Shown piece by piece: positions 1-11,896 of a DNA stretch of 64,000 nt. The DNA lies in NCBI GenBank assembly GCA_002964805.2, contig PUDQ02000005.1, positions 1 through 64,000 on the forward strand. Direction: 5' to 3'. Within the stretch, counting starts at the first letter, position 1. The number at the start of each line of letters is the position of its first letter. The position numbers and the translations under genes were made by a program. This DNA is from Trametes villosa (Eukaryota; Basidiomycota; Agaricomycetes; Polyporales; Polyporaceae). Below the pieces are notes generated by a model that did not search any database, was not told where the DNA came from, and saw only the letters and a list, made by a program, of their open reading frames with translations.

Positions 1-9
1 CTCCGCTGC

Positions 10-16
10 GTGCCGT
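10..16. repeat. Left target-site duplication of the KDZ element
   Basis: GTGCCGT directly before the left TIR; the same 7 bp follow the right TIR at 13053-13059. With the next C it becomes an 8-bp match. Confidence 0.75.
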
Positions 17-1172
17 CACCAGTAGTTGCCAATCCTGTAATACAATCAGCCATAGTTGTGGTAATAGTACTGTGTATTCTATGAACACTACTAGTACAAT
101 ATACAAACAGCCCACAAGTACCACAAGCACTGTCACAAGCCTTGTAATATCGGCTCTAGGGGCATGGCTTGTATATAGTATTGTATAACCGTACCAGGGC
201 ACCCTCTTGGGGTTGTAGAACTTCTGCTGCGCCACTGCGGCCTTGTACTACCCTACCGCGACCGGTCCCGGCCTGTCAAACACCAGTGCTCCTTGTAAAA
301 CCTTTCCAGGCACTCGCCGTGGGTTCCCGGCATTGTAAATACGCCTCCGCCGTTGTAGAACGTCCGTGATGTGTCCGCCGGGTCCTCCGCACTTGTAGAA
401 CGTCCCGGACTCTGTAAAACACGCTCAAAAACGCACTCATGACCTCCGAGCTTGTAAAACGACACTACACATTGTAGTTACGGTTTGAGAACGCCCACGG
501 CGTTCCCCGCTCTTGTATATACTCTCCTCGTATTGTATAACTCGCCCGAGCGCGCGCGCGGCCGTCCCGCGGTTGTAGTACGCGCCCTCCACTTGTACAA
601 CCCGCCCGGGCGCGCGCGCGGCCGTCCCGCGGTTGTAGTATCTGCCTTTTACTTGTAGAACCCGCCCGCGCGAGCGCGCGGCCGTCCCGCGGTTGTAGTA
701 TCTGCCTTTTACTTGTAGAACCCGCCCACGCGAGCGCGCGGCCGTCCCGCGGTTGTAGTACGCGCCCTCCACTTGTACAACCCGCCCGGGCGCGCGCGCG
801 GCCGTCCCGCGGTTGTAGTATCTGCCTTTTACTTGTAGAACCCGCCCGCGCGAGCGCGCGGCCGTCCCGCGGTTGTAGTATCTGCCTTTTACTTGTAGAA
901 CCCGCCCACGCGAGCGCGCGGCCGTCCCGCGGTTGTAGTACGCGCCCTCCACTTGTAGAACCCGCCCACGCGAGCGCGCGGCCATTCCGGGCTTGTAGAT
1001 CGCGCTCTCAACTTGTACAACCCGCTTTGGCGAGCGCGCGACCGTTCCTAGCTTGTGGTACGCGCCCCTGTGATTTGTAGAACGTCCGCGGCGCGCTCGC
1101 GGCCGTTCCGCGCTTGTAGTACATACCCTCAGCTTGTAGAACGTCCGCCCCGCGCTCCCGACGTTCCTCGGG
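17..1172 (+). repeat. Left terminal inverted repeat of the KDZ element
   Basis: This stretch is the reverse complement of 11897-13052 with only scattered differences. Most of it is built from imperfect 60-bp units, each with two copies of a TTGTA(G/C)AA or TTGTAGTA motif about 30 bp apart. Beyond 1172 the two ends stop matching base for base, although similar units continue to about 1660. The motif array is a plausible binding platform for the transposase; that is an inference. Confidence 0.88.
541..960. repeat. 60-bp tandem repeats in a 180-bp higher-order pattern
   Basis: Seven consecutive 60-bp units are nearly identical. Two unit types alternate as A-B-B-A-B-B-A: type A contains cgcgccctcc before the cttgta motif and type B contains tctgcctttt. 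This gives a 180-bp higher-order period. The mirror array lies at 12109-12528 in the right TIR. Confidence 0.85.
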
Positions 1173-2516
1173 CGTGTAGATCGCGTCTTGACTTGTGAAA
1201 CCCGGTTGAGCACGCCCACCGCCGTTGTACATCGAGTCCCACGGTTGTAGAACTCGCCCAAGCGGGCAGCGCTCGTATCCAGCGCCTCCGGGTTTCTCTA
1301 TCCGCTCTCGACGTTGTAGAACGTTCTTGAGGCGCATGCAGCGTCCCCCGCAGGTGTACCTTGGGTCCTGGAGTGGTAGAACTCGCCCAAGCGCGCACCG
1401 CGTGTTCCAGACGTTGTAGACACTTCCCCCACATTGCAGAATGCCTGTTGGGGGCGTGCAGCGTTCCCGTGCTTGTATATCCCCTCCCAACGTTGTAGAA
1501 CGCGCCTGTGGACGTGCCGCGCGTTCTCGGCGTTGTAGATACATTCCCAAACTTGTAGAACCCGTATACGCGTGCGCTGCGCGTGCCTAGTACGGTAAAT
1601 AGACCCAAGGACGTTGTGAAACGTCCGTGAAGCGGGTGCGCCGTCCCCGGCGGCCATATAACTCGTCCAACCCTACGGTGCGTGCCCCCTCAGTCGTATG
1701 CAATATCGCCAGCTGTCGTGAAATGTGCTAAGCCATGCACTGCATCGAACAACTAACCAGTGCTTCCCCGCCGCTCGCGCGCGGCAGCTCCATAGCACAT
1801 GCGCGCTGTACCCGCGCGTGCTGTGGAAGCAGCATCCATGGAGCCTATGATTGAGGAGGACTCGGAGCAGCCCCGGCGCGCAGCGGTTAGTACATCATTA
1901 GCCTTGGCCGCCATACGACACCGTCAGTCAAGCTGCAAGTCGAGGCCACCACAGAGTAGGTTCCCACGAATACAAAGGGCTACTTAGACCAAACTTAGAC
2001 GTAGAACGGCTGGGCGCTTAGAGAGTCCTAGCTGGACATAGTGTTTTTGTGAATGAGCACTCGAGACCTATTTCAGGGCATATATAAAGGGGTGTTATAG
2101 AACGGTTATAAGGGGTTTCTGATCCAGGGAAAGCCCGGGACGCACCCGATAATTGGAGGTCACCAAAGACTTACGCTTTCCCCGGCGCTAATTCCTGGAC
2201 CTAATCCGGTCGGGTCGCGCGCCGACACATTGTTGAACGCGTGCGTCTTCCCTTGAATGTTATATGGACCTACGCGCACATCACCGAATAGACGACACTA
2301 TCAAGTGCTCCAGTGCGAGCGGGCAATTAAGAAAGCACCCGCAAATGCTACAGTAATAAAGAGCACGCGCGTGCGAGTCTTAGCAACGCGCGCAGGCAGT
2401 TACCAGGAGCGCGCGCGATGACTGCGCGACCTCGCGCGCCGCAGAATTAGTGAACATTGCGCGCTCGTCATACACACAGAATACAAAGGTAAATGAATGA
2501 TACCAGCGTATGCACA
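1173..2516. other. Diverged subterminal repeats, then non-coding spacer
   Basis: From 1173 to about 1660 the 60-bp units continue in degraded form (cttgtagaac and gttgtagaac every 30 bp) without an exact partner on the right. From about 1700 to 2516 I see no gene. Runs of gcgcgc and short AT-rich pieces occur, and the 3' untranslated region of the transposase gene should end here. Confidence 0.5.
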
Positions 2517-5500
2517 CTAAGAGTCCCCCTCTCCATCGCTGTCATCGTCCGTACTCGAATCATCCGCGAGAAGCTCTTGCAGAGAACCACCCTCGCGTGC
2601 TGCGGGCTTGAAGAACTCGCGTGGGCGATACTTGCGTGCCAGGGACTCGTAAGGGGCTAGCCAGGGGGGGAGCGGTGTGCCGGTGTGTTTCATGAAGCTC
2701 ACCCAGTAGGAAGCGCACCTGCGCGCGATTCCTTCCCAGACAGCTGCCTGTTTCTCAGCATACGCGGTGAGTCCCCGCTGAAGAGGCTCAGACACGGAGT
2801 CCTGTCTCCGCGCGCGCTGCTCGCGCCACCACGCCGCCTTCCAGTCACAGTATGCGATGATGCGCCGCATCTCCTCCAGCAGAAGCTCCTCTTCTTCGGC
2901 CCAACGCTCAGCGCGCGCCTTCGCGCGAGCCCACTCCACCCTCATGCTCGCTGTGAATTCCTCCGCACTTGCTGGCGATGCGTACTCCGCAGCGCGGGCG
3001 GTCGAGGTGGAGCTTAACCAAATCCAGCTCACCTCGTACCGGCCTTCACTGTGAGACTCCTCTTCCCTACGCGGTCCGCGCAGGTCGGCGTCCAGAAGGA
3101 TGCGATATGTCGCGGTCCATGCGCCGGTAGGATCGAGAGTGAGCATCGCGGACCGTGCGGCTCGATAGCGCTCTGTAGCTCGCTTGACCTTCGTGTCGAA
3201 GCGCGCGTAGAGGCTTCGAAATCTTCCGGTCGTGCGCTGACCTTCTCCATGTACATTGCGACGGGTGTAGTCGGATATGCTGGCTAACACTCGACGGAGG
3301 TGGCGGATGTCTTGCAAGGTATCCGAGAGTTGTGCCAAACGTAGGCGCCGCTCTTTGTTGACTAGACCTGACAGGACCTCGGAGGATCGGACGGCCACAG
3401 GGAGAGATGAGGGGAGGAGAAGGGGTATATGCTCGGCGTGCTGCAAAGCCGGGCTGGACGACGTCGATGAGGCGGCTGTGAACTCCGCGCGGAGAGCGCC
3501 GACCATAGGCATGTGGATATCCTGGATCGCCTGCCACAGCTCGATCCGGCGACGAAGAACCGTTCGCTTCTCCTGTTGTGTCGTCATAGCTGTCAGACTG
3601 GTTCCATCCGCGGCGCGCACCCGCAGCGCACGCCTGTTGTTGATGAACAGAGATTAGTCGCTGCATCCCCGACGGGCAACGAAAACCAAAACTCACTGTT
3701 GATCCTCTAGCTCCAGGCCTACCTGTAGGAAAACACCGGGAGTGACTTCGTGGGGCGGCAGCCTCCCCTGGACGGATTCCGCGGCATCCTCCAGCGCGAT
3801 TTCGTGCTTGACAGCGGCCAGCGAAGACGTACCTGTGCGCATGGAAGAAGGTTAGCCACCATCTTGATAATCGGCCGCCCACCTACCAGTTTGGGGCTCC
3901 TCGTACGGATCAGGCTTTGTATGATCAGCGTTCCATTGGACAACCATTCCTTCCCACGCCCTGACAACGTCCGAATCGAACGTGTCTGAGTATTCTCGGA
4001 AGACTTGCCCCTGCGCAATTCGCATGGCACGCGCTTCTTCCAAGTCCCGTAGAAGTTTTGGCCCTATCCCGCAGCGAGTCAGTGAGAGCGGGTCGCACGT
4101 CAGGGCTCCTGGCGTACCGAAAGCGACGATTTTCGCCCAGTTCCACGACCCCCAGTGATCGTTCATCAGCTCTTGACGCATACTGAGACTCATCTCTCGT
4201 GCGCTGAGAGCGAGCGGGTTCATCGAACCCCATTGCGATTCGATGCCTTCTCCGTAGGTTCGGCCGACGTGCGGGAGGTAATTGAACGAGAATCTGGAGT
4301 GGCCTGGTCCGTGGACTCGGATGTGTTCTTTTGGAATGCCGAACCGAACCTCCGGGACGCGTGACGCGGGGATACGCATATCCGGAGGAAAGTTCTCCAT
4401 GCGTGCCCAGAGATGGCGGTACCACTGACATACGATGTCATACGAGATCATCAGAGCCAGAAGTACCGCCCTGACCGTGGAGAAGAACAGGTAATCCATA
4501 TTCGCCTGCCTGAAGTCACGTCAGCCGCAAATTCTGAGCGGGGAAGGGTGGCTGAGTATCACCTCTCCCCGAGCTGGAGATCGCCCGTTCCATTGGGTCG
4601 GACCAGCGCGTGACGCGCACAGAGAACCGCGCCCACCCCTGAGGCGATGTAGCCCTCCTTCCGGATACTGGCCTTGATGATGGCGTTGTGTTCGGCCGAG
4701 CAAGTGTTCTCCTACGGATCGGCGTCAAAGATCTGTCACTATGCGACTGACACGGCCCAACGAGTGCGTACCTCTTGCTTATCACCGCTACGGGCCTTGA
4801 TATGTGCCTGATACCCCGCTTCCTCGACATAGTAGGACCATCCCGGGCCTAGCTGGATCTCGTCGAAGCCACGGTCCTTGCACCGAGCGCAAAAATTGGC
4901 ATCCATCATTAAAAACAACGTGTACAACCATCTGACAAGTTGACTCGTCAATCGCTGCGAAATGGCGGTGGGTTTGGACTTACTTCACATGGGCTGGCGC
5001 GTTCTGCCAGTTCTCCGGAAGGTTCTTGCCCGGATGAGGACACGCGGGACACTCGAGTGCGAGTGAACCATGTTCGGTTGCAGTGACGCCGCCCGGATCG
5101 TGCGCCCGTCCGAAGCGCTTGAGAGCGACCAAGTGACGCCATAGGCGCATAACATGAGATACTTCTTTATACCGAGCCTGCGGGTCGGACAAGGTGTCAG
5201 TGGGCGGGAATGTACTATCGGTACTAGAGAGTTGGGAACTTACCGAGACGTCGTCACCTCCCGAGTTATCCGTGAGCCTCTCTATAGTTCTCCAAAGGTC
5301 GTACAGGTTGGCTTTGCTTTGTAAGTTGAGCTCGTGCAGAGTCTCCAGAAGACCGAAGGTGAACGCCGTTGCGGGGCGTTGCGTCGTTGCTGGGAACCAT
5401 CCTACCCGCAGGAGTTGGCACCAATCTGGCGTGAGATTATGCTCCTTGTCCAGACACTCGCAGAACCGAATCGCGACCGTCTGTACACCGTGAATGTCGG

Positions 5501-6482
5501 CGACTACCATTCGCCGGATATTCTTAGCTCTATGTGGACATTCCCCTGAGGAATGCCCGAGCTGGACTTCAAGGCCGAGCTCGCGCAGAGTTGTGCGCGC
5601 GAATCTCTTGCCGTTCCATTCCTAAGACAAGGGGATCAGAGCTCAGACTGACAATGTAGGGAGAACGCATACCTCGGGCCTGTGGAGCGGAAGTGCGGTG
5701 TGCACCTCGAGCAGGCACCCCTTGCAGAGGAGGGGGCGTCGATGGCAGTCCTGACAACGCATTGTTGCTCCTGCGTTCTGGCACCTCTCGCAGGGAACCG
5801 CAGAGCCATCCTCGCCAGAGTCAATGTCCGCTTCGCAGCCTTCGTAACGCAGGAGCTCGTCCAGAAAGCTCGACCGCAAAGGCAGCCACTCCCGTACTTT
5901 AGCCTGATGAGTAACAGAGACTATCAGAATTTCTAGAAGCAGCATTTTGGGAACGAGAGCAAACGCAGGACATACCGCTGCGCGAAGATCGTGCCGAACT
6001 CGTTTCTTCTTGAGGACCTCTTCTTGCTCCTGTTGGTCTTCAAGTGCTTCAGCCTCGGCTACCGGAAGGGATTCCATCACAGAAGCGAGAGCAGCATCTG
6101 TGTCATCGTTCGATGCGCCTTCCGAGGCAGCTGTAGCCGCGTAGGCCCTCCGGGTCGAACCCGCTTGACCTCGAGCGAACACCCATTCTGCCGGGTTGGT
6201 TGCGACATCCTTGGTCCGAGTTTGCTGGCGCAGCCGTCGGCCGTCTGAAGACGGCATGACATTCGTGCTTTGTACATTAACGGCGTCAGGGCGAGCGGTG
6301 GGGTTCGAGAGCAGCGCGCCAGGTCGAGCATTCACATCGGAGGCCGGCACCGTGCTGCTACCAGCCCCGCGGCTTGCGACAGTACCAGCATCGTTGCGGG
6401 GCTCTATGACTTTGAAGCGCGCCCGTTTCGATGGCTTTTTTGAAGGACCGCCCGAAGCAGCTCTCTTGGAACCTTTGGCCAT
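2517..6482 (-). CDS. KDZ transposase with CxC2 cysteine cluster (9 exons, 1164 aa)
   Basis: Nine exons join in frame: 6482-5976, 5903-5673, 5621-5244, 5177-4984, 4931-4772, 4711-4563, 4509-3887, 3832-3697, 3633-2517, with introns of 51-73 bp. This gives 1164 residues. The first exon is a low-complexity basic leader. The CxC2 cluster follows (CERCQNAG, CQDCHRRPLLCKGC, then VVADIHGVQTV and ECPACPHPGKNLPENW). The RNase H-like transposase core has YDIVCQW, FGIPKEHI, HVGRTYGEGIESQW and WNWAK. The C-terminal part is long and helical, ending in an acidic tail (WAKAR-like, EEMRRIIAYCDWKAAWW). The family normally has GRTDGE at the second core motif; here codon 4256-4254 is TAC, so Asp is Tyr, and the following ER is ES. 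The usual H-x3-C is also altered (HGPGH). The protein should bind and mobilise the TIRs, but these changes may make it inactive. Confidence 0.9.
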
Positions 6483-8256
6483 AGCTCGGTGTTCGAGGAT
6501 AGCACGTTGGTGCAAGTTCTGGTTAACTGAAGCGGGCGATGAGACGCTCGCGCGCGCAACCACATAGCCGCTCACGCACGACCTCTCTCAGGCTCTCTCT
6601 CTCTCGCGATCTCCAGCGCTGCCGGATGTTGACTCAATACATGTGGACTAACGATTTCATGGAGCCGCAGGGTACTTTACATCAGTACGATTCGTACTAC
6701 AGTTTGTACCAGAGGAACAGGTGTTCGGGGCGGCGGGGCGGCTAAATAAGTTGACGAAACTACCAGCGCCCTGAGAACGAGCGGGAGTGTAGTAGACCGT
6801 GGCCTGTATTCCGGTCTGGACAGTAATGGTATTCACTCCCATGCGTACTACGCGCACTGAGTAAATGTGCTATACATCCTTTGTCCGAGTCCCGGGCGGG
6901 CGGCTCACCTGGGGGCGAGATTCAGCGACCAGGAGTCTTGGTATTTGCAGGCCTGGCAACTTGAAGCTTGAAGGTCGATGAACCGCGATATCGACGACCT
7001 GCTGTATTTGCTGTCCTCCGCTCATGTGTGCATACTGCGCCTATGTCACTCATTCTAGTATGAAGCACACCAGCGCATTAACATACAGTGAACTGTTCAG
7101 CATGATGCACCGGCACAGGTAGCCCACAGCGCCAGCTTGGTGCAGCACTTCGCGAGATGAGCCGCGCCGCAGAACATCGTTCGGGACACAAGCTCACCGC
7201 CGCACTCTACGATGTTTGGGACATTGGGTCTAACATTGTAACAAGCTCACTCTAGCCACATGCGGACTCCGCCAGAGCACGTCTATACCTGCCATTACAC
7301 AGTCATGAGCGCGGAGGTAACATGCTCGCGCAACACCGTGCGCGAAGCTGCTCTTCAGCTAAACCCGTTTGCAAGACTGAGCTTAGCAGTGCCTCTTGTC
7401 AACTGCTACCGCCGAAGCGTACGCGCGCACATTGTACGCGGCCCCTAGTTTGTTCACGCGTCCGTACATGGCGACGTTGTGCTCAGGTCCGTCTTCGCGA
7501 CTCCGGCACAGGCGCAGTCCGAGCCGCATGCTCGCATTCTACGGTCTTGGCAACCGATACCAACGGCACGGTCAGACAACGCGTGGCGAGTAAATGCATA
7601 TGCGGACGACTCACCGTGGAGCCGGCGTCCATACGATCGTGGTCGCGTAGGCACGGCGCCGGCGTGCCTGACTAGGCAGCATGGATTATCTGAGGCCTGT
7701 AGCGCGTCACTCGCATTCCAGGTGTTGGAGTAGACCGAGACCGGGGATAAGGTCAGCTGCCCCAGCCGTTGTAACTTGTCATAGTGGCATCCGCCGCTTG
7801 GGAACCGCTATGGATGCCAGTTCCTCCCGGTCGCGAGGTTCCTTTGAGCAAATCAATGTAGTCAGCGCCGGCTTGGCTCACAAAATATTTAATGGAATAC
7901 CTGTCCTATAGGAGCAGCTCGGCATTGAACTGAATGAACACGCCGATGGGCTTGAGAAGATGGCGACATCATGTGCGGGGAGCCAAAACTGGAACCGGAA
8001 GGATGTTCAGCGCCGATCGACTCAACTCCTGCCATTCCTGAAGCGGTATCCTTCGCGCAAGGGTGTACCTATTTCCGGACTGAGTGTCAGAAACGGGGCC
8101 TTGAATCCGACGGGGCACCGACAAGTTGGATCGCGCAAGCCCGCGCAAGCGGCGCCCCCTCCGATTGTACAAATATCAAGGCTGGCATGGCGTGGGTAGA
8201 GCCTGACGCCCGTTCGCACTCTCAGCCTCGCACGCCTCCATCTCCCTACTTCCACA
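6483..8256. promoter_or_regulatory. Divergent intergenic region between transposase and accessory gene
   Basis: The 1.77 kb between the two start codons holds no convincing reading frame and must contain both promoters. Near 6600 there is a run of tctctctctc pyrimidines. I could not identify a clear TATA box for either gene. Confidence 0.45.
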
Positions 8257-10594
8257 ATGGGACGTCCTTCTTGGGCGACCAAGGAAGAGACTGAGTGGCT
8301 TTGGTCACGTCATGCCGACTTCCTCGAGGCTCGCGAAAAGGATCGTACGTCCGCGTTCATGACGCAGACGTACCAGGCTTTCTTCGACGCCTTCCCGATC
8401 ACTGCGCCTTCGGATGCTGCCGTTCCGGTGGCCGCGGACGGCGCGCAAACGCAGCAGGACACGGACCAAGGCGGCGTCGAGGATCGCATCGAGAAGCGAA
8501 GAGTGGTGAGTGTGACGTCTGCATCGGTTACTAACATTGACAAGCTTACCTTCTTCACAGCAGATCTATTGGTGGTTTTGGAACCGCCGGCGCGACCGAG
8601 GGAGGGGCACACGTCCGAATGGACGCGGGTTCGACTTCACGCCGAAGAAGCCGAGGCCTCTTCAGCCGTACCAAGCCTACTTAGCCCTCTACAAAGACAA
8701 GATCATGCCCATCGTTTCGGAGCGGTACGAGGCATACAAGGCGGGCGTACCGGCGGGCGACACACCGACGAAATGGTGGCCCTTCTGCATGGAAGAGACC
8801 AAGAAGCTCTTGGATGACGAGCCCGACAGCGTGAAGGCAGAGGTCGAGCGGCGGCGCCAGATCACCAAATCCGTGGTGGACTGGGACGAGTTCTATAACT
8901 CGGAGGCTCTCGACGTGGACGCCCAGGCTATCTCGCAGACCCAGATGCAGGAAGTCCAAGAGTGAGTGCTTACCGCTCTCAAACTCATACTTCGACCACT
9001 CACCTGTCTGTAGCATCATAGACAGCCTCCCCAAGCGCCTCCAGACCGTCCTAGGGTCCCTCGAAACCCAAATCGGGTGGAAAGGAACCGTCCTCGTGGG
9101 AGGACCGAGCCCGGATTCGCCGGACAAGCTGCAGGTGTTGTGGTAAGATTGCCTTCGCCTTCTGATCTGTTCCGTGGCTCACCGGGCGCATAGCGTGCAT
9201 CAGGGACGTACGCTAAACCTGGGGAACAGCTTCCCAGAGGCTTCCGACGCGTGGCATACCATGGAGGATGCCTTCGAACAGTTCATTACGAGCTGCTTCC
9301 GTGAGTACCGTATTTGCTCTCCCGAACACGCTCTCATGATTGACGCGGGTCGTACGCAGCTGCGGGTGCGGGAAAGAGGCTCACAGACATTCTCAGGGCC
9401 CACAATGGTGGCGCGACGGCCTCGGATGTCACGGACACTACCACGAAGACGCCGCTGGAGAAGGCGTCTACTACAACGGCTCCCCGCGATGCTCAGACAG
9501 CGACCACTCCCCCATCCACGACGCCTACTCCTACCACCACTGCCGCGGCCGCAGATCCTCCCGAGGGCGTCTCGGACCCGGAGGGCGTCTCGGACCCGGA
9601 GGACGAGCCGGAAGAGGACTACGAGGAGATGCGGCAGAAGAACATCCGCCGCGCTCGTGCCATGCTTGCGGCGCTCGATCTTCCTACCCTCAAGCCCTCC
9701 AAGGAGAAGGGCAGCAAGAAACCCGCCACCCCGCAGGCACTTAATGCTGCGCTTCAGCCCTCTCCGTCACCGGCTGCTGCAGGTGCGTCTTGCCAAGCCG
9801 ATTGCGAGTCTGAAGCACGGGGATATGAGAACTCACCCTTGTACCCTGCCCTAGATGCAAACCCCGCTCCCACCGACAGCACGCTAATCCAGGATAATCA
9901 CGCGCCTGATTCGCAGTCGCCCAGCGATGGCAACGAGCCCGACGATGCCATGCCGGACTGGATGCGCGAGGCGCTCGAGTACTTCAGGCTTGTCGAAGGA
10001 GGGCCCGGCTGGACGCGTCTAGTCGGCGAGTGGACAGAGTTCGAAGCCGCGCTGGGATACCGGGATGGACAGGTCCGTACTGCTTGTTTCGAGCCTCTCC
10101 AAGTACTGCACTAATTTCGATGTTTGCCTTAGAACCGTGGGCAGTGGTTGCCCGCCAAAGGCCGCCCGGAGGAAGTCAAGACCTGGACCAAGAGCCATCG
10201 CCACTACGACAAGCTACCCAAGATCACCGCAATTGACAAGTACGCGGCCACATGGAAGCAGTGGTGGGTCTCGCTCCAGCCGCTGTCGCGCCTGAAGAAT
10301 GTCGACGCGTCGTGGCCGATCCCGCGAACGGAGCCGGTGGATGCCTCCGAGTGGGACCTTGTGCGGCGCGGGGGGTGCAATGGTTTCTTCCTGGTTGTCA
10401 TGAGCCTCGCGTGGTGGGTCTCAGCTGCGCAGCTGGCTGGAGAGGGTGTGGACGAGGTAGTCGGTGCCATGGAAGACGTTTCGTGGGTATGCCGCACACT
10501 CACTAACGCGGCGACCGCCAACTCGGACACTCTCACGGCGAAGCGTCGTAGCGAGGCGGTGGATGTAGCCAGCAAGCGTCCTCGCACAGAATAA
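8257..10594 (+). CDS. KDZ-associated accessory protein (7 exons, 662 aa)
   Basis: Exons 8257-8505, 8561-8961, 9014-9142, 9194-9300, 9360-9782, 9855-10072 and 10133-10594 join in frame to 662 residues. The N-terminal part begins MGRPSWATKEETEWL and is followed by a Trp- and Lys-rich segment (IYWWFWNRRRD). The middle is Thr/Pro/Ala-rich and acidic. The C-terminal part contains PDWMREALEYF, a GQWLPAKGRP segment and WKQWWVSLQP, and ends in a basic tail. The same C-terminal layout recurs in the split gene at 52843-61013, so this is a family. Such proteins are widespread hypothetical genes beside transposons in Agaricomycetes and have been compared with HMG-like DNA-binding proteins; that comparison is from memory. 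The location inside the element, divergent from the transposase, suggests a role in transposition or in its control. No catalytic motif is visible. Confidence 0.82.
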
Positions 10595-11896
10595 GTTCGC
10601 ATTCATACCAATCATGATTCCATGCAATATATATGTGGTTCCCCATGAGCTTTGCCAGAGGGAGAATATCGCCAAGCACAGTCGGGCGACCTTGCCAAAA
10701 GAGCAACCTCAAATGTTATGTAACCGCGCCTGCTAGCGCGATTGGCGCTCGAAGACCTGGCCGCGCGCACGCACTACGCGAGCCTAGACATGCAACACAA
10801 CAATGTGCACAAGTGCACGCGCGCCACTGTACTCAACATTGCGCGCGCATTCCACCGCCTGCGCGTTGCGGTATCGAGACTCTTCTCGGATAGGACACCG
10901 CCTGGGCAGGTGACGCTGTAGTACTACGAGCTTGCTCGTAGGCTCGCAACATGTCCATACAAATGACCCGCCTCTCGCGCGCGGGCTCCGCATCGTCTGA
11001 CCGTTGTGAAGGGCTTGTACGCGCCCCGCGCGGTGTAGTTCACGCAGGTATCATATGCCAGATCGATTTCTTCGCGCGCGCGCGCATGTCAAGGCCTCCG
11101 TCCGGCCATGCAAGTGCCCGCGCGAGGGCTTTACGACGAGGGCCGTCCCTGCATGGAACAATAGCCCAGGAGCAGCTTCTTCCACGTCGCGTGAGCGGGT
11201 ATTGCATAATCTACAAGCTGACGATACATTCTACAGGTCAACAAGGACACTGCAATAAATTTGTCCTTCCTACGATGGCTCAACTGTAGGGCACCAGCGC
11301 ACGAGACCCTCACAAGGCCGGACGTCGTTTTACAGCCCCAAAGGGTGAAGAGCCAACGATTGCACAAGTGCATCACGAGGGGCGCGGGCAAAGCACCTGT
11401 GAGATGCGGCCTCAGGATATCTACGATGCAAGAATTCGTTCTAAAAACCCGGAGGTGCCGCGCCTAGCGTACTCACACCTGAGAAGGCCACGCAGACCCG
11501 AAACTGTGTCAGGAAAGCCGAGGACGCGATCTGCATGCCGCGCGCGGGCGCAAACACGAGCCCACAATCCCGCAGAGCGCGACACACGCACCGCGATCGC
11601 TCTACAATGCGAGGATGCGGTCTACAAGCCCGAGCGGACCGCGCGAACGCCCTGGTAGACTCTACATTACGAGGTGAGTTTTACAAGCCTGGGGAACGCT
11701 GAACACGCTCTGTAGATACCTGACAGGACGATCACACGGAATACAGGCCCTACAAGGCCGAGGGCGTACCTACAAGCCCGGGGAGTGCTGCGTGCGCGTC
11801 ACGAGGGGTGTACAAAATGCGCGCACGAACTACAAACCTGTTACGGCTGCGCGGGAGCCTGGACGGGTTGTACAAGTCCACAACGTGTATTACAGG
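10595..11896. other. Non-coding spacer and diverged repeats before the right TIR
   Basis: 10595-11560 shows no gene; it should contain the 3' end of the accessory transcript. From about 11560 the tandem motif ctacaagcccg recurs every 30-60 bp, which is the degraded subterminal repeat in the orientation of the right TIR. Confidence 0.5.

Noticed and set aside
541..1020. CRISPR-like regular repeat array
   Set aside because: Units are directly joined tandem repeats without unique spacers, in a eukaryotic genome, and are mirrored in the other TIR.
437..1261. 274-residue open frame with repeats of RGTAARSRGRVLQVKGRYYN type, and its twin at 11808-12632
   Set aside because: It is the 60-bp TIR repeat read in a frame that stays open because the unit length is a multiple of three. 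It is inside the inverted repeats and has no promoter or known domain.
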